From positions 1-5,159 of the forward strand of contig CACVAR010000223.1 in assembly GCA_902727905.1 (NCBI GenBank): a DNA stretch of 5,159 bases, read 5' to 3'. The notes under the pieces are model-generated. The model worked only from the letters and a program-made list of their open reading frames with translations. It was not told the DNA's origin and did no database searches. The position numbers and the translations under genes are program-made. This document shows, one piece after another, positions 1 through 4,934 of this stretch. The stretch's first letter is position 1. Each line of letters opens with the position of its first letter. The stretch comes from an uncultured Sulfurovum sp. (GTDB taxonomy: Bacteria > Campylobacterota > Campylobacteria > Campylobacterales > Sulfurovaceae).

Positions 1-80
1 GTTGTGATAGATCTTATTTTTGCTTTTTCCTATGCCTTTAGTTTATGATTTTATTGGTTATAGGGGCTTGAATGTGTTAT

Positions 81-90
81 TTTGACTCCT
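81..90. repeat. Direct repeat copy 1 (TTTGACTCCT)
   Basis: The 10-mer TTTGACTCCT occurs here and again at 178-187 in the same orientation, each preceded nearby by GTGT(T). The pair brackets the palindrome and the GGGACA motif. Read on the - strand it is AGGAGTCAAA, which resembles a Shine-Dalgarno leader; the antitoxin leader at 2348-2355 has TGACTCCT and the lipoprotein leader at 1332-1341 has TTTAACTCCT. Confidence 0.5.
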
Positions 91-97
91 ATAGACA

Positions 98-119
98 TTC
101 CACAACTAGAGTTGTGGAA
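98..119. repeat. Perfect palindrome, 10-bp arms, REP/MITE-like
   Basis: The arms TTCCACAACT and AGTTGTGGAA are exact reverse complements around a 2-base AG centre. The outer context reads CATTCC...GGAACGAG. From memory, a widespread bacterial palindromic repeat has the form CATTCCCACGC...GCGTGGGAACGAG, so this copy would keep the outer CATTCC/GGAACGAG while the inner stem has changed on both sides and stays paired. That family assignment is recall-based inference; the palindrome itself is seen directly. No T-run follows it on either strand, so it is not a standard rho-independent terminator. Confidence 0.7.
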
Positions 120-128
120 CGAGAAAAA

Positions 129-144
129 ACTGTCCCTTTTATTA
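129..144 (-). repeat. GGGACA motif, left copy of inverted pair
   Basis: Read on the - strand this is TAATAAAAGGGACAGT. It matches TAATAAAAGGGGACAAT at 1584-1600 on the + strand with one extra G and one substitution, so the two copies face each other across the lipoprotein gene. Similar AAAAGGGGACA strings are, as I recall, common near REP-associated tyrosine transposase loci, but no transposase is present here. Confidence 0.45.
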
Positions 145-177
145 CTTTTATTAAGTGATAAGCTTCCCTTAAAAGTG

Positions 178-187
178 TTTGACTCCT
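178..187. repeat. Direct repeat copy 2 (TTTGACTCCT)
   Basis: Second exact copy of the 10-mer at 81-90, with 87 bases between the copies. It could be a target-site-type duplication around a small inserted element, or a duplicated leader remnant. The inner ends of the 87-base segment are not inverted repeats of each other, which weakens the insertion reading. Confidence 0.5.
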
Positions 188-205
188 CCCTTGACCTCTT
201 AATAT

Positions 206-1330
206 TTATCTACAGTCTATTTCTTTATAATCTAAATCAATAGTACAAGTTTGATGATTGTGAGATGATGTTAAGCGTACATTTGTACTACTCTTAAATA
301 TCTCTTTCCCATGTTTTTTTATTCCTTTTACAATAACTTTATATTTACCTAAAGGTAAAACACTAAAGTCTGTTTGATTAAAAGAACCACCTTCACTGAA
401 AGCTTCTTTTTTAAAATATCCTGTAGAAGCATCTCCTTCTATTTGTATTTTAAATTTACCAAGACCACTGTTAAGAAAACTTCCATCATTAAGTATGAAA
501 CTTAATGAATTATTTGATTTAAAATCATTTTTTCCAGAAATAATTTGAACAGCAGCTCCTACTGCAAGAGCTCCATATGCTAAGATTCCCTGAGCTATAG
601 AGTCACCCCATGAATGAGAATCTTTAGTTATTGTTGTCCGACTAATGATTTTAGATTTATTAATTGCATTTTTTGTTTCATTATTAAAAATAGAAATAAG
701 ATTATTTTTACTATTAGATATATGTAATTGAACGTGAAGTTTATCATAGTAAGAAATCCCATTAGGACCTGAAGAAATACGTGGTTCTTTAATTATTACT
801 AAATAAAATGGTACATCTTCAAAAAAATATCTTTTAACTACCAAGGAAGAATTCCAGTTTTTAATATATCCTCTTTTATAGATACTATTATTAGGGAAAT
901 TAACTTCTTTAGGAATAAGGCGTACTAATTGAAGTTTATTAATATCAGTTTCAGTTTTTTGTAAATCTCCAAAAGAAGCGAAACCTTCCTTTTCTCCTTT
1001 TTTAGAAATTAAATCTATTGTTATTTTATCAACTAGTATTTTTCTTATTCTTGTACTTTTTTTTGTGCTTTTATTATCAAATTTAAAAGGCATATAAAGA
1101 TAAATCTTATGTTTTAAATCAGTAAAAAAAATGAAATCATTATATTTAGTACGACTGAAAGAATTAATCTCAAAATTTATAATATCTACATTTTTTAAAG
1201 AAATCTTATTTTTGTCAAGTTTAAATTCTTTTAAGTTCTTAATTTTAGTTCTATCATTAAAATAAAAATTACTACATCCATTAAAAAATAACCCCATAAC
1301 TATCATTAATACTAACACTAAATACTTCAT
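206..1330 (-). CDS. Orphan lipoprotein of unknown function
   Basis: I do not recognise the family. The protein is about 374 residues. It starts with MKYLVLVLMIVMGLFFNGC: one basic residue, a hydrophobic core and a lipobox-like FNG-C at Cys19. Ser follows the Cys, which by the E. coli rule fits outer-membrane sorting. The mature part is rich in Lys, Asn, Ile and Ser and looks mostly beta-forming. Residues about 245-265 form a Gly/Ala-rich hydrophobic stretch (IAQGILAYGALAVGAAVQII) that could insert into or pack against a membrane. The C-terminal 75 residues contain VLPLGKYKVIVKG, resembling a small beta-sandwich edge, plus two cysteines near 362 and 373 that could pair. The ATG at 1330 is chosen over one at 1378 (16 residues longer) because GGAGGAG sits 6 bases upstream and the signal peptide begins there. 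The gene is visibly more AT-rich than the pst genes: sampled 60-base lines hold about 10 G/C, against 25-29 in pst. That suggests accessory or acquired DNA. It is transcribed alone as far as can be seen. Confidence 0.8.
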   Translation of the reverse strand: MKYLVLVLMIVMGLFFNGCSNFYFNDRTKIKNLKEFKLDKNKISLKNVDIINFEINSFSRTKYNDFIFFTDLKHKIYLYMPFKFDNKSTKKSTRIRKILVDKITIDLISKKGEKEGFASFGDLQKTETDINKLQLVRLIPKEVNFPNNSIYKRGYIKNWNSSLVVKRYFFEDVPFYLVIIKEPRISSGPNGISYYDKLHVQLHISNSKNNLISIFNNETKNAINKSKIISRTTITKDSHSWGDSIAQGILAYGALAVGAAVQIISGKNDFKSNNSLSFILNDGSFLNSGLGKFKIQIEGDASTGYFKKEAFSEGGSFNQTDFSVLPLGKYKVIVKGIKKHGKEIFKSSTNVRLTSSHNHQTCTIDLDYKEIDCR

Positions 1331-1336
1331 ATTTAA

Positions 1337-1343
1337 CTCCTCC
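1337..1343 (-). promoter_or_regulatory. Strong Shine-Dalgarno fixing lipoprotein start
   Basis: On the - strand GGAGGAG lies 6 bases before the ATG at 1330. It decides the start codon, because the upstream in-frame ATGs at 1378 and 1375 would place a charged 16-residue extension before the lipoprotein signal peptide. Confidence 0.8.
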
Positions 1344-1490
1344 AATTTTAAAATATAATTCATTAACTCTAGCATCATCTATCTTCACAAGTTTAGAAAA
1401 ATAATGTCTAAAAATAAATATTTTTTATTATTTTAAAATATACAGAAAAAATACAATATGTAGGAACATAAAAGAATAAAATGACTTATA

Positions 1491-1525
1491 AATCATTGAT
1501 AAAGTTTAATGATACATATATCATT
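1491..1525. repeat. Cluster of AATCATT/AATGATA dyads
   Basis: AATCATT at 1491-1497, AATGATA at 1508-1514 and TATCATT at 1519-1525 are alternating copies of one short word. The last two form a 7-bp-arm palindrome around CATA, and the first two give a 6-bp dyad. This could be an operator for a dimeric regulator or just AT-rich coincidence; no gene start it would clearly control is adjacent. Confidence 0.35.
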
Positions 1526-1583
1526 TACTTATGACAATTGAAGAGCTAAATATAGAAACAGATGAGATACACAATGTTATTTC

Positions 1584-1600
1584 TAATAAAAGGGGACAAT
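1584..1600 (+). repeat. GGGACA motif, right copy of inverted pair
   Basis: TAATAAAAGGGGACAAT, the inverted partner of 129-144. The two lie about 1.45 kb apart and enclose the lipoprotein gene. Its AAAAGGG also pairs with CCCTTTT at 1611-1617. Confidence 0.45.
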
Positions 1601-1617
1601 CTACTTAAATCCCTTTT
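1588..1617 (-). terminator. Weak hairpin downstream of toxin gene
   Basis: AAAAGGG (1588-1594) pairs with CCCTTTT (1611-1617): a 7-bp stem around a 16-base loop, starting 13 bases after the toxin stop codon. On the - strand it ends in CCCCTTTT, a short T tract. The stem is short and the loop long, so it is at best a weak terminator, and the same bases belong to the GGGACA motif. Confidence 0.25.
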
Positions 1618-1629
1618 CAGCTAAAAAAA

Positions 1630-2091
1630 TCACTCTCCAACCTCAAATAAAACCCTATCAATCAAACTTTGAGAAATAAACAAGCCTGAATCTAACAATT
1701 TTCCTAAATCGTCACGAATAAACTCAATTAATCCTTTATCTTTAGCCAATATCATAACACCTAGAGAACCAATAACATTGATACCATTGAGTTTGGCAAA
1801 GTTTTTAGCTCGTCGGTCATCTATGAGTAGAAAATCTGCTTCTTTATTTTTGTAAAGAGCTATGGCTTCAAGTTCGCCTTGACCTAAACCCATTTTAGAA
1901 ATATCAAGATTTACAACTTCAACCTTATTGGCTAGAAACTCTTTTAACTTTATACTTTGAGCTTTATAACTTATGCTTACTTCATCATAAACAGCTTGTG
2001 GAACATACAGTTTTCCAAAAATCTTTTCAAGTAAATCAAGCCTATCCATTGTAGCCAAAGCCACAAGAGCAGAACTGTCACCAATAATCAT
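1630..2091 (-). CDS. DUF3368 PIN-like toxin of a toxin-antitoxin pair
   Basis: Predicted nucleic-acid-binding PIN-like protein of the DUF3368 family (153 aa), probably a ribonuclease toxin. The sequence opens with the PIN-type beta strand and acid IIGDSSALVAL (Asp5). VPQAVYDEV follows with Glu37, then GLGQGELEAIAL (Glu73/Glu75), then FLLIDDRRAKNFAKLNGI (Asp91/Asp92), ending in VIGSLGVMILAKDKGLI. These are the usual DUF3368 blocks, and the acids are candidate metal ligands. Length is normal and the frame intact, so it looks functional. It overlaps the upstream antitoxin by ATGA (2088-2091), so translation is probably coupled, with the antitoxin first as in most type II pairs. RNase activity is inferred from the fold; I am not aware of a firmly established target for this family, and some members may not be toxic. 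Confidence 0.85.
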   Translation of the reverse strand: MIIGDSSALVALATMDRLDLLEKIFGKLYVPQAVYDEVSISYKAQSIKLKEFLANKVEVVNLDISKMGLGQGELEAIALYKNKEADFLLIDDRRAKNFAKLNGINVIGSLGVMILAKDKGLIEFIRDDLGKLLDSGLFISQSLIDRVLFEVGE

Positions 2092-2345
2092 TTTAAAATA
2101 CTTTTTGCTAAAGCCACTTCATCAGCAATATCATAATCATCTATTACAGGAATGTTATGTTTACTTACAAAACTCATAAACTCATAAATATCTAACGATA
2201 GCATTTTTGCACCTTGACTAAGCGATATTTGATGTGACTTATAGAGTTCTAATGCTAACTTTTCTTTCAGAAGTTGGGTTAGACTCTGTTCCGTTTCATT
2301 AATACCAAAAAATATATTATCAGGTATGTCTATAGCAAGGTTCAT
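2088..2345 (-). CDS. UPF0175-family HTH antitoxin
   Basis: Small protein (85 aa) of the UPF0175 family, the standard partner of DUF3368 proteins. The N-terminus (MNLAIDIPDN) is a short strand. Residues about 20-67 carry a helix-turn-helix region with the family pattern: a hydrophobic helix LLKEKLALELYKSHQ, then ISLSQGAKMLSLDIYEFMSFVSKHNIPV, in place of the usual iSlgqAAelagls..eF...l...gI.v. The tail IDDYDIADEVALAKSIL is acidic and probably wraps the toxin. By analogy with type II antitoxins it would bind its partner and repress its own promoter. The start is supported by AAGGAG (2351-2356) 5 bases upstream and by an extended -10 promoter. It is divergent from pstC with 130 bases between the two start codons. 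Confidence 0.85.
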   Translation of the reverse strand: MNLAIDIPDNIFFGINETEQSLTQLLKEKLALELYKSHQISLSQGAKMLSLDIYEFMSFVSKHNIPVIDDYDIADEVALAKSILK

Positions 2346-2365
2346 TATGACTCCTTTTTATTTTT

Positions 2366-2394
2366 ATAATAGCATAAAAGGATTAAGAAGTTAA
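2366..2394 (-). promoter_or_regulatory. Promoter of the antitoxin-toxin operon
   Basis: On the - strand the -35 box is TTAACT (2389-2394), the spacer is exactly 17 bases, and the -10 box is TATTAT (2366-2371) preceded by TGC (2372-2374), an extended -10. Four of six -35 bases and five of six -10 bases match the sigma-70 consensus. Transcription would start near 2359, giving a leader of about 14 bases with AAGGAG. The -35 box ends 21 bases from the tandem repeat of the pst promoter. Confidence 0.6.
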
Positions 2395-2415
2395 AACAGA
2401 TTAGACTGAAAACTT

Positions 2416-2437
2416 TGTTACCAAAATGTTACCAACA
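2416..2437 (+). promoter_or_regulatory. Putative Pho box: two 11-bp direct repeats
   Basis: TGTTACCAAAA (2416-2426) is followed at once by TGTTACCAACA (2427-2437), matching at 10 of 11 bases. An 11-bp tandem period is the hallmark of OmpR/PhoB-type regulator sites. The heptamer TGTTACC resembles the TGTCAYA-type half-site of the E. coli Pho box. It lies upstream of the pst genes with a -10 box at the spacing expected for a Pho-activated promoter that lacks a -35. The repeat is seen directly; the identity of the regulator (PhosR/PhoB-like) is inferred from context, and the regulator gene is not in the window. Confidence 0.7.
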
Positions 2438-2442
2438 AAAAG

Positions 2443-2448
2443 TAAAAT
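2443..2448 (+). promoter_or_regulatory. -10 box of the pst operon promoter
   Basis: TAAAAT matches five of six -10 consensus bases and begins 9 bases after the second TGTTACC heptamer. No TTGACA-like -35 lies at the normal distance; the tandem repeat occupies that place, as in activator-dependent Pho promoters. Transcription would begin near 2455 with a leader of about 20 bases containing a weak AAAGG (2465-2469) 6 bases before the pstC ATG. Confidence 0.5.
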
Positions 2449-2475
2449 AACCCATTAACTAAACAAAGGCAAAAA

Positions 2476-3333
2476 ATGGGTGGAAAACTCTTTAAAAACT
2501 TCTCGTTTTTCTCAGCGACGCTTTCATTCTTTATTCTTATTGGAATCTTCTCCATACTTTTTACTTACGCACAAGACTCAATCCGTGAATTTGGATTTGA
2601 TTTTTTAGGTAGTGAAGATTGGGAAGCTGATGAGGATGATGAAGAGATAGGTATTTTTGGTGGGTATATTCCTGTAATAGGAACAATGCTAAGTACCTTG
2701 ATTGCAATGGTGATTGCAACACCATTGGCAATGGGAATTGCTATTTTCTTAACTGAGATTGCACATAAATCACTGATTAAACCAGTTTCAATTGCCATTG
2801 AGTTGTTGGCAGCTATTCCAAGTATTATCTATGGTATGTGGGGGCTTTTTTACTTTGCACCCATTGTTCAGTCAACCGTTGGAGGTCAAGGGGTTGGTCT
2901 ACTTACGGCTGGTATTGTCTTGGCGATTATGATTATCCCTTTTATGGCAGCAATTACACGTGATGCTATGAATACGGTTCCTGATGTTTTAAAAGAGTCG
3001 GCTTACGCAATGGGAGCAACTAAGTTTGAGGTGATTAAAGACGTTATTATGCCTTACTCAAAAGGTGGAATTATTGGTTCTATCATCTTGGCTTTAGGTC
3101 GTGCCTTAGGTGAGACAATGGCAGTTGCTTTCTTGATTGGTTCAGTTATGGCAATTCCAAGTCAAATAACTGATCCAACAACATCAATTCCAGTTCTTTT
3201 AGCAAACAACTTTGCAGAGGCACAAGGCTTAGAGATGAGTTCAATGTACTACTTAGCATTGATTCTATTTGTGGTAAGTTTTGCACTGATTTCTGTAGCA
3301 AAATTTTACTTCTTAAGACAAAAGGTTAAGTAA
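2476..3333 (+). CDS. pstC: Phosphate ABC transporter permease PstC
   Basis: Inner-membrane permease subunit that pairs with PstA to form the channel of the PstSCAB high-affinity phosphate importer (285 aa). Six membrane segments can be read at about 9-31, 65-92, 103-130, 139-160, 199-227 and 256-280. The cytoplasmic EAA loop that docks on PstB is ESAYAMGATKFEVIKDVIMP (174-193). The family motif LGRALGETMAV follows (Arg209, Glu213), in the region where charged residues are needed for transport in E. coli PstC. The periplasmic loop after segment 1 is unusually acidic: residues 46-59 contain nine Asp/Glu. The start is set by AAAGG 6 bases upstream; this is a weak ribosome site for the first gene of the operon. 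The stop TAA overlaps the pstA ATG by one base. Expression is probably induced by phosphate starvation through the upstream tandem repeat. pstS is not upstream as it usually is. Confidence 0.95.
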   Translation: MGGKLFKNFSFFSATLSFFILIGIFSILFTYAQDSIREFGFDFLGSEDWEADEDDEEIGIFGGYIPVIGTMLSTLIAMVIATPLAMGIAIFLTEIAHKSLIKPVSIAIELLAAIPSIIYGMWGLFYFAPIVQSTVGGQGVGLLTAGIVLAIMIIPFMAAITRDAMNTVPDVLKESAYAMGATKFEVIKDVIMPYSKGGIIGSIILALGRALGETMAVAFLIGSVMAIPSQITDPTTSIPVLLANNFAEAQGLEMSSMYYLALILFVVSFALISVAKFYFLRQKVK

Positions 3334-4142
3334 TGAACAGACTTTTATTAAACAAAATAATCTTGGTGCTTTCAACCCTGTCAGCTGTGGTGGGAATATC
3401 TTTTCTTTTTTGGATTTTGGCAACGTTAACCTACAAAGGGGTCTCTTCTTTACATATTACCACCTTTACCAATGACTTGGTTGAAGGGGGAATTAGAAAC
3501 CTTTTAGTGGGTCAGTTTACTATGGCAATTGTTGCTTCAATTATTGCTGTTCCTATTGGAATGTTTGCAGGAATTTGGTTACGTGAATACTCTAACAACT
3601 CAAAATTGGCTTCTGTCATTAGAAACTTGAGTGATGTTATGATGTCAGCACCTTCGATTGTTATTGGGGTTTTTGTGTACGCACTTTTTGTTGCACCATT
3701 TGGAAGTTATAACGGTTTTGCAGGTATTATCGCTTTAACAATTATGATGATTCCCATTATTATTAGCACAACGGACAATATGTTGTCACTTGTACCAAAA
3801 GAGTTACGTGAAGCTGGAATTGCATTGGGTGGATCGAAACATAAGATTATTATGCAGATTGTTGTGAAAGCTGCGAAGGTAGGGATTACGACAGGTGTTT
3901 TACTTTCATTTGCAAGAATTATTGGAGAGACAGCACCACTGTTATTTACCTCAGCGAACAACCAGTTCTTTACCATGGATTTAACAGGACAGTTTCCTTC
4001 ATTAACTGTAAGTATCTACAACCTAGCAACCTATCCTGATGAAGCGAGTCGTGAGTTGGCTTGGGCAGCGTCATTTGTCTTGACAGCGTTTGTATTAATC
4101 ATTAATTTAACAGGTCGTTACATGACCAGAAATAAAAAGTAA
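3333..4142 (+). CDS. pstA: Phosphate ABC transporter permease PstA
   Basis: Second permease subunit of the phosphate importer (269 aa), partner of PstC. Membrane segments are visible at about 6-34, 57-82, 103-122, 128-146, 183-203 and 241-262. The EAA loop is ELREAGIALGGSKHKIIMQI followed by VVKAA (157-181); the position usually occupied by Leu-Pro reads Val-Lys. SFARIIGETAPLLFT (192-206) is the PstA counterpart of the PstC GRALGETMA motif, with Arg195 and Glu199, and is strongly family-typical. The start codon ATG shares its A with the pstC stop (TAATG), which implies coupled translation, and the two subunits are needed in equal amounts. Length and frame are normal. Confidence 0.95.
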   Translation: MNRLLLNKIILVLSTLSAVVGISFLFWILATLTYKGVSSLHITTFTNDLVEGGIRNLLVGQFTMAIVASIIAVPIGMFAGIWLREYSNNSKLASVIRNLSDVMMSAPSIVIGVFVYALFVAPFGSYNGFAGIIALTIMMIPIIISTTDNMLSLVPKELREAGIALGGSKHKIIMQIVVKAAKVGITTGVLLSFARIIGETAPLLFTSANNQFFTMDLTGQFPSLTVSIYNLATYPDEASRELAWAASFVLTAFVLIINLTGRYMTRNKK

Positions 4143-4151
4143 AGGAAGCAA

Positions 4152-4934
4152 ATGAGCAACTTAATAATGGAAACAAAAGATTTTAACTTTACCTATGCAG
4201 GGGTTGATGCTCCTTCACTTAAAAACATAAATCTTCCGATTGAAAAAAATAAAATTACAGCGATGATTGGTCCTTCAGGATGTGGTAAATCTACCTTACT
4301 TAGAGCCATGAACCGTATTCATGATCTTTATCCCGGAAACAAGTATGAAGGTGAGATTAACCTTTATGGAACTAAGGGTAAAGAGAATATTTTGGATCTT
4401 AAAAAAGAGAATGATTTAATTTCTCTTCGTCAGCAAGTAGGGATGATTTTCCAAAAGCCTACACCATTTCCAATGAGCATTTACGACAATGTAGCCTATG
4501 GAATGAAACTTGCAGGAGTGAAAAATAAGTCAGAACTTGATGGACGTGTTGAAAAAGCTTTAAAAGATGCAGCGATTTGGAATGAAACGAAAGACAGAAT
4601 GAACACTTCAGCACTTGGGATGAGTGGTGGACAGCAACAGCGTTTGTGTATTGCCAGAGCTGTTGCACTTAAGCCTGAGGTAATGCTTTTTGATGAACCT
4701 ACTTCGGCATTGGATCCTATTTCGACAGGAGCTATTGAAGAGTTAATTTCTGAGCTTAAAAAAGATGTATCGGTTGTGATTGTAACGCATAACATGCAAC
4801 AAGCAAGTCGTTTGAGTGACTACACAGCCTTTATGTATTTGGGAGATTTAATTGAGTATGATAAAACCGATACCATTTTTATGAATCCTAATGAGAAATT
4901 AACAGAAGATTATATTACGGGGAGATTTGGATAA
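4152..4934 (+). CDS. pstB: Phosphate ABC transporter ATP-binding protein PstB
   Basis: Cytoplasmic ATPase that drives phosphate import through PstC/PstA (260 aa, normal length). All ABC motifs are present: Walker A GPSGCGKST (40-48), Q-loop at Gln101 in IFQKPTPFP, signature MSGGQQQR (157-164), Walker B VMLFDEP with Asp181 and Glu182, D-loop SALD (185-188) and switch His213 in VTHNMQQ. The FQKPTPFPMSIYDNVAYG block is characteristic of PstB rather than other ABC ATPases. The signature begins with Met where Leu is most common, a mild change. AGGA (4143-4146) lies 5 bases before the ATG, in the 9-base gap after pstA. The stop codon overlaps the phoU start by one base. With PhoU and a histidine kinase it also takes part in phosphate signalling in well-studied bacteria. 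Confidence 0.97.
   Translation: MSNLIMETKDFNFTYAGVDAPSLKNINLPIEKNKITAMIGPSGCGKSTLLRAMNRIHDLYPGNKYEGEINLYGTKGKENILDLKKENDLISLRQQVGMIFQKPTPFPMSIYDNVAYGMKLAGVKNKSELDGRVEKALKDAAIWNETKDRMNTSALGMSGGQQQRLCIARAVALKPEVMLFDEPTSALDPISTGAIEELISELKKDVSVVIVTHNMQQASRLSDYTAFMYLGDLIEYDKTDTIFMNPNEKLTEDYITGRFG

Larger units (their letters stand above)
1..205. other. Gene-poor AT-rich left flank with repeat remnants
   Basis: I see no convincing gene here. It contains a perfect palindrome (98-119), a 10-bp direct repeat (81-90 and 178-187) and a GGGACA-type motif (129-144, readable on the - strand), each listed separately. The + strand is open from base 1 to a TGA at 46-48, encoding about 15 hydrophobic residues; this could be the very end of a gene entering from the left but is too short to call. 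There is no convincing T-run terminator downstream of the lipoprotein gene that ends at 206. Confidence 0.5.
1331..1629. other. 300-bp AT-rich gap between lipoprotein and toxin genes
   Basis: No convincing gene is seen. On the - strand the segment should carry the lipoprotein promoter: a TATATT at 1352-1357 is a possible -10 but has no good -35, so no promoter is asserted. The gap also holds a cluster of ATCATT/AATGAT dyads (1491-1525), the right GGGACA motif (1584-1600) and a weak hairpin just downstream of the toxin gene (1588-1617). A 25-codon + strand ORF (1531-1608) runs through the GGGACA motif but has no ribosome binding site. Confidence 0.5.

Noticed and set aside
98..119. Palindrome as terminator of the lipoprotein gene
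   Set aside because: The hairpin is strong, but on the - strand the T-run precedes it and no T-run follows; the loop is also too tight for the full stem.
52..176. 41-codon open stretch on the - strand after a GGAGGAG-like leader (174-189)
   Set aside because: The leader resembles the lipoprotein ribosome site at 12 of 16 bases, but there is no start codon at the right place. The encoded peptide runs through the palindrome and looks non-coding.
1331..1378. 16-residue N-terminal extension of the lipoprotein
   Set aside because: The GGAGGAG site and the lipoprotein signal peptide both place the start at 1330.
1531..1608. 25-codon + strand ORF (MTIEELNIETDEIHNVISNKRGQST)
   Set aside because: No Shine-Dalgarno lies before the ATG, it is very short, and its end is simply the translation of the GGGACA motif. 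It may be the tail of a lost gene, but nothing supports expression.
2565..2798. 77-codon - strand ORF inside pstC
   Set aside because: It is a shadow of a clear pstC reading frame, has no ribosome site and shows no recognisable protein.
3707..3976. 89-codon - strand ORF inside pstA
   Set aside because: It is antisense to conserved PstA sequence; its hydrophobic composition mirrors the permease codons.
4459..4795. Two - strand ORFs inside pstB
   Set aside because: Both are shadows of the conserved ABC ATPase motifs and have no independent support.
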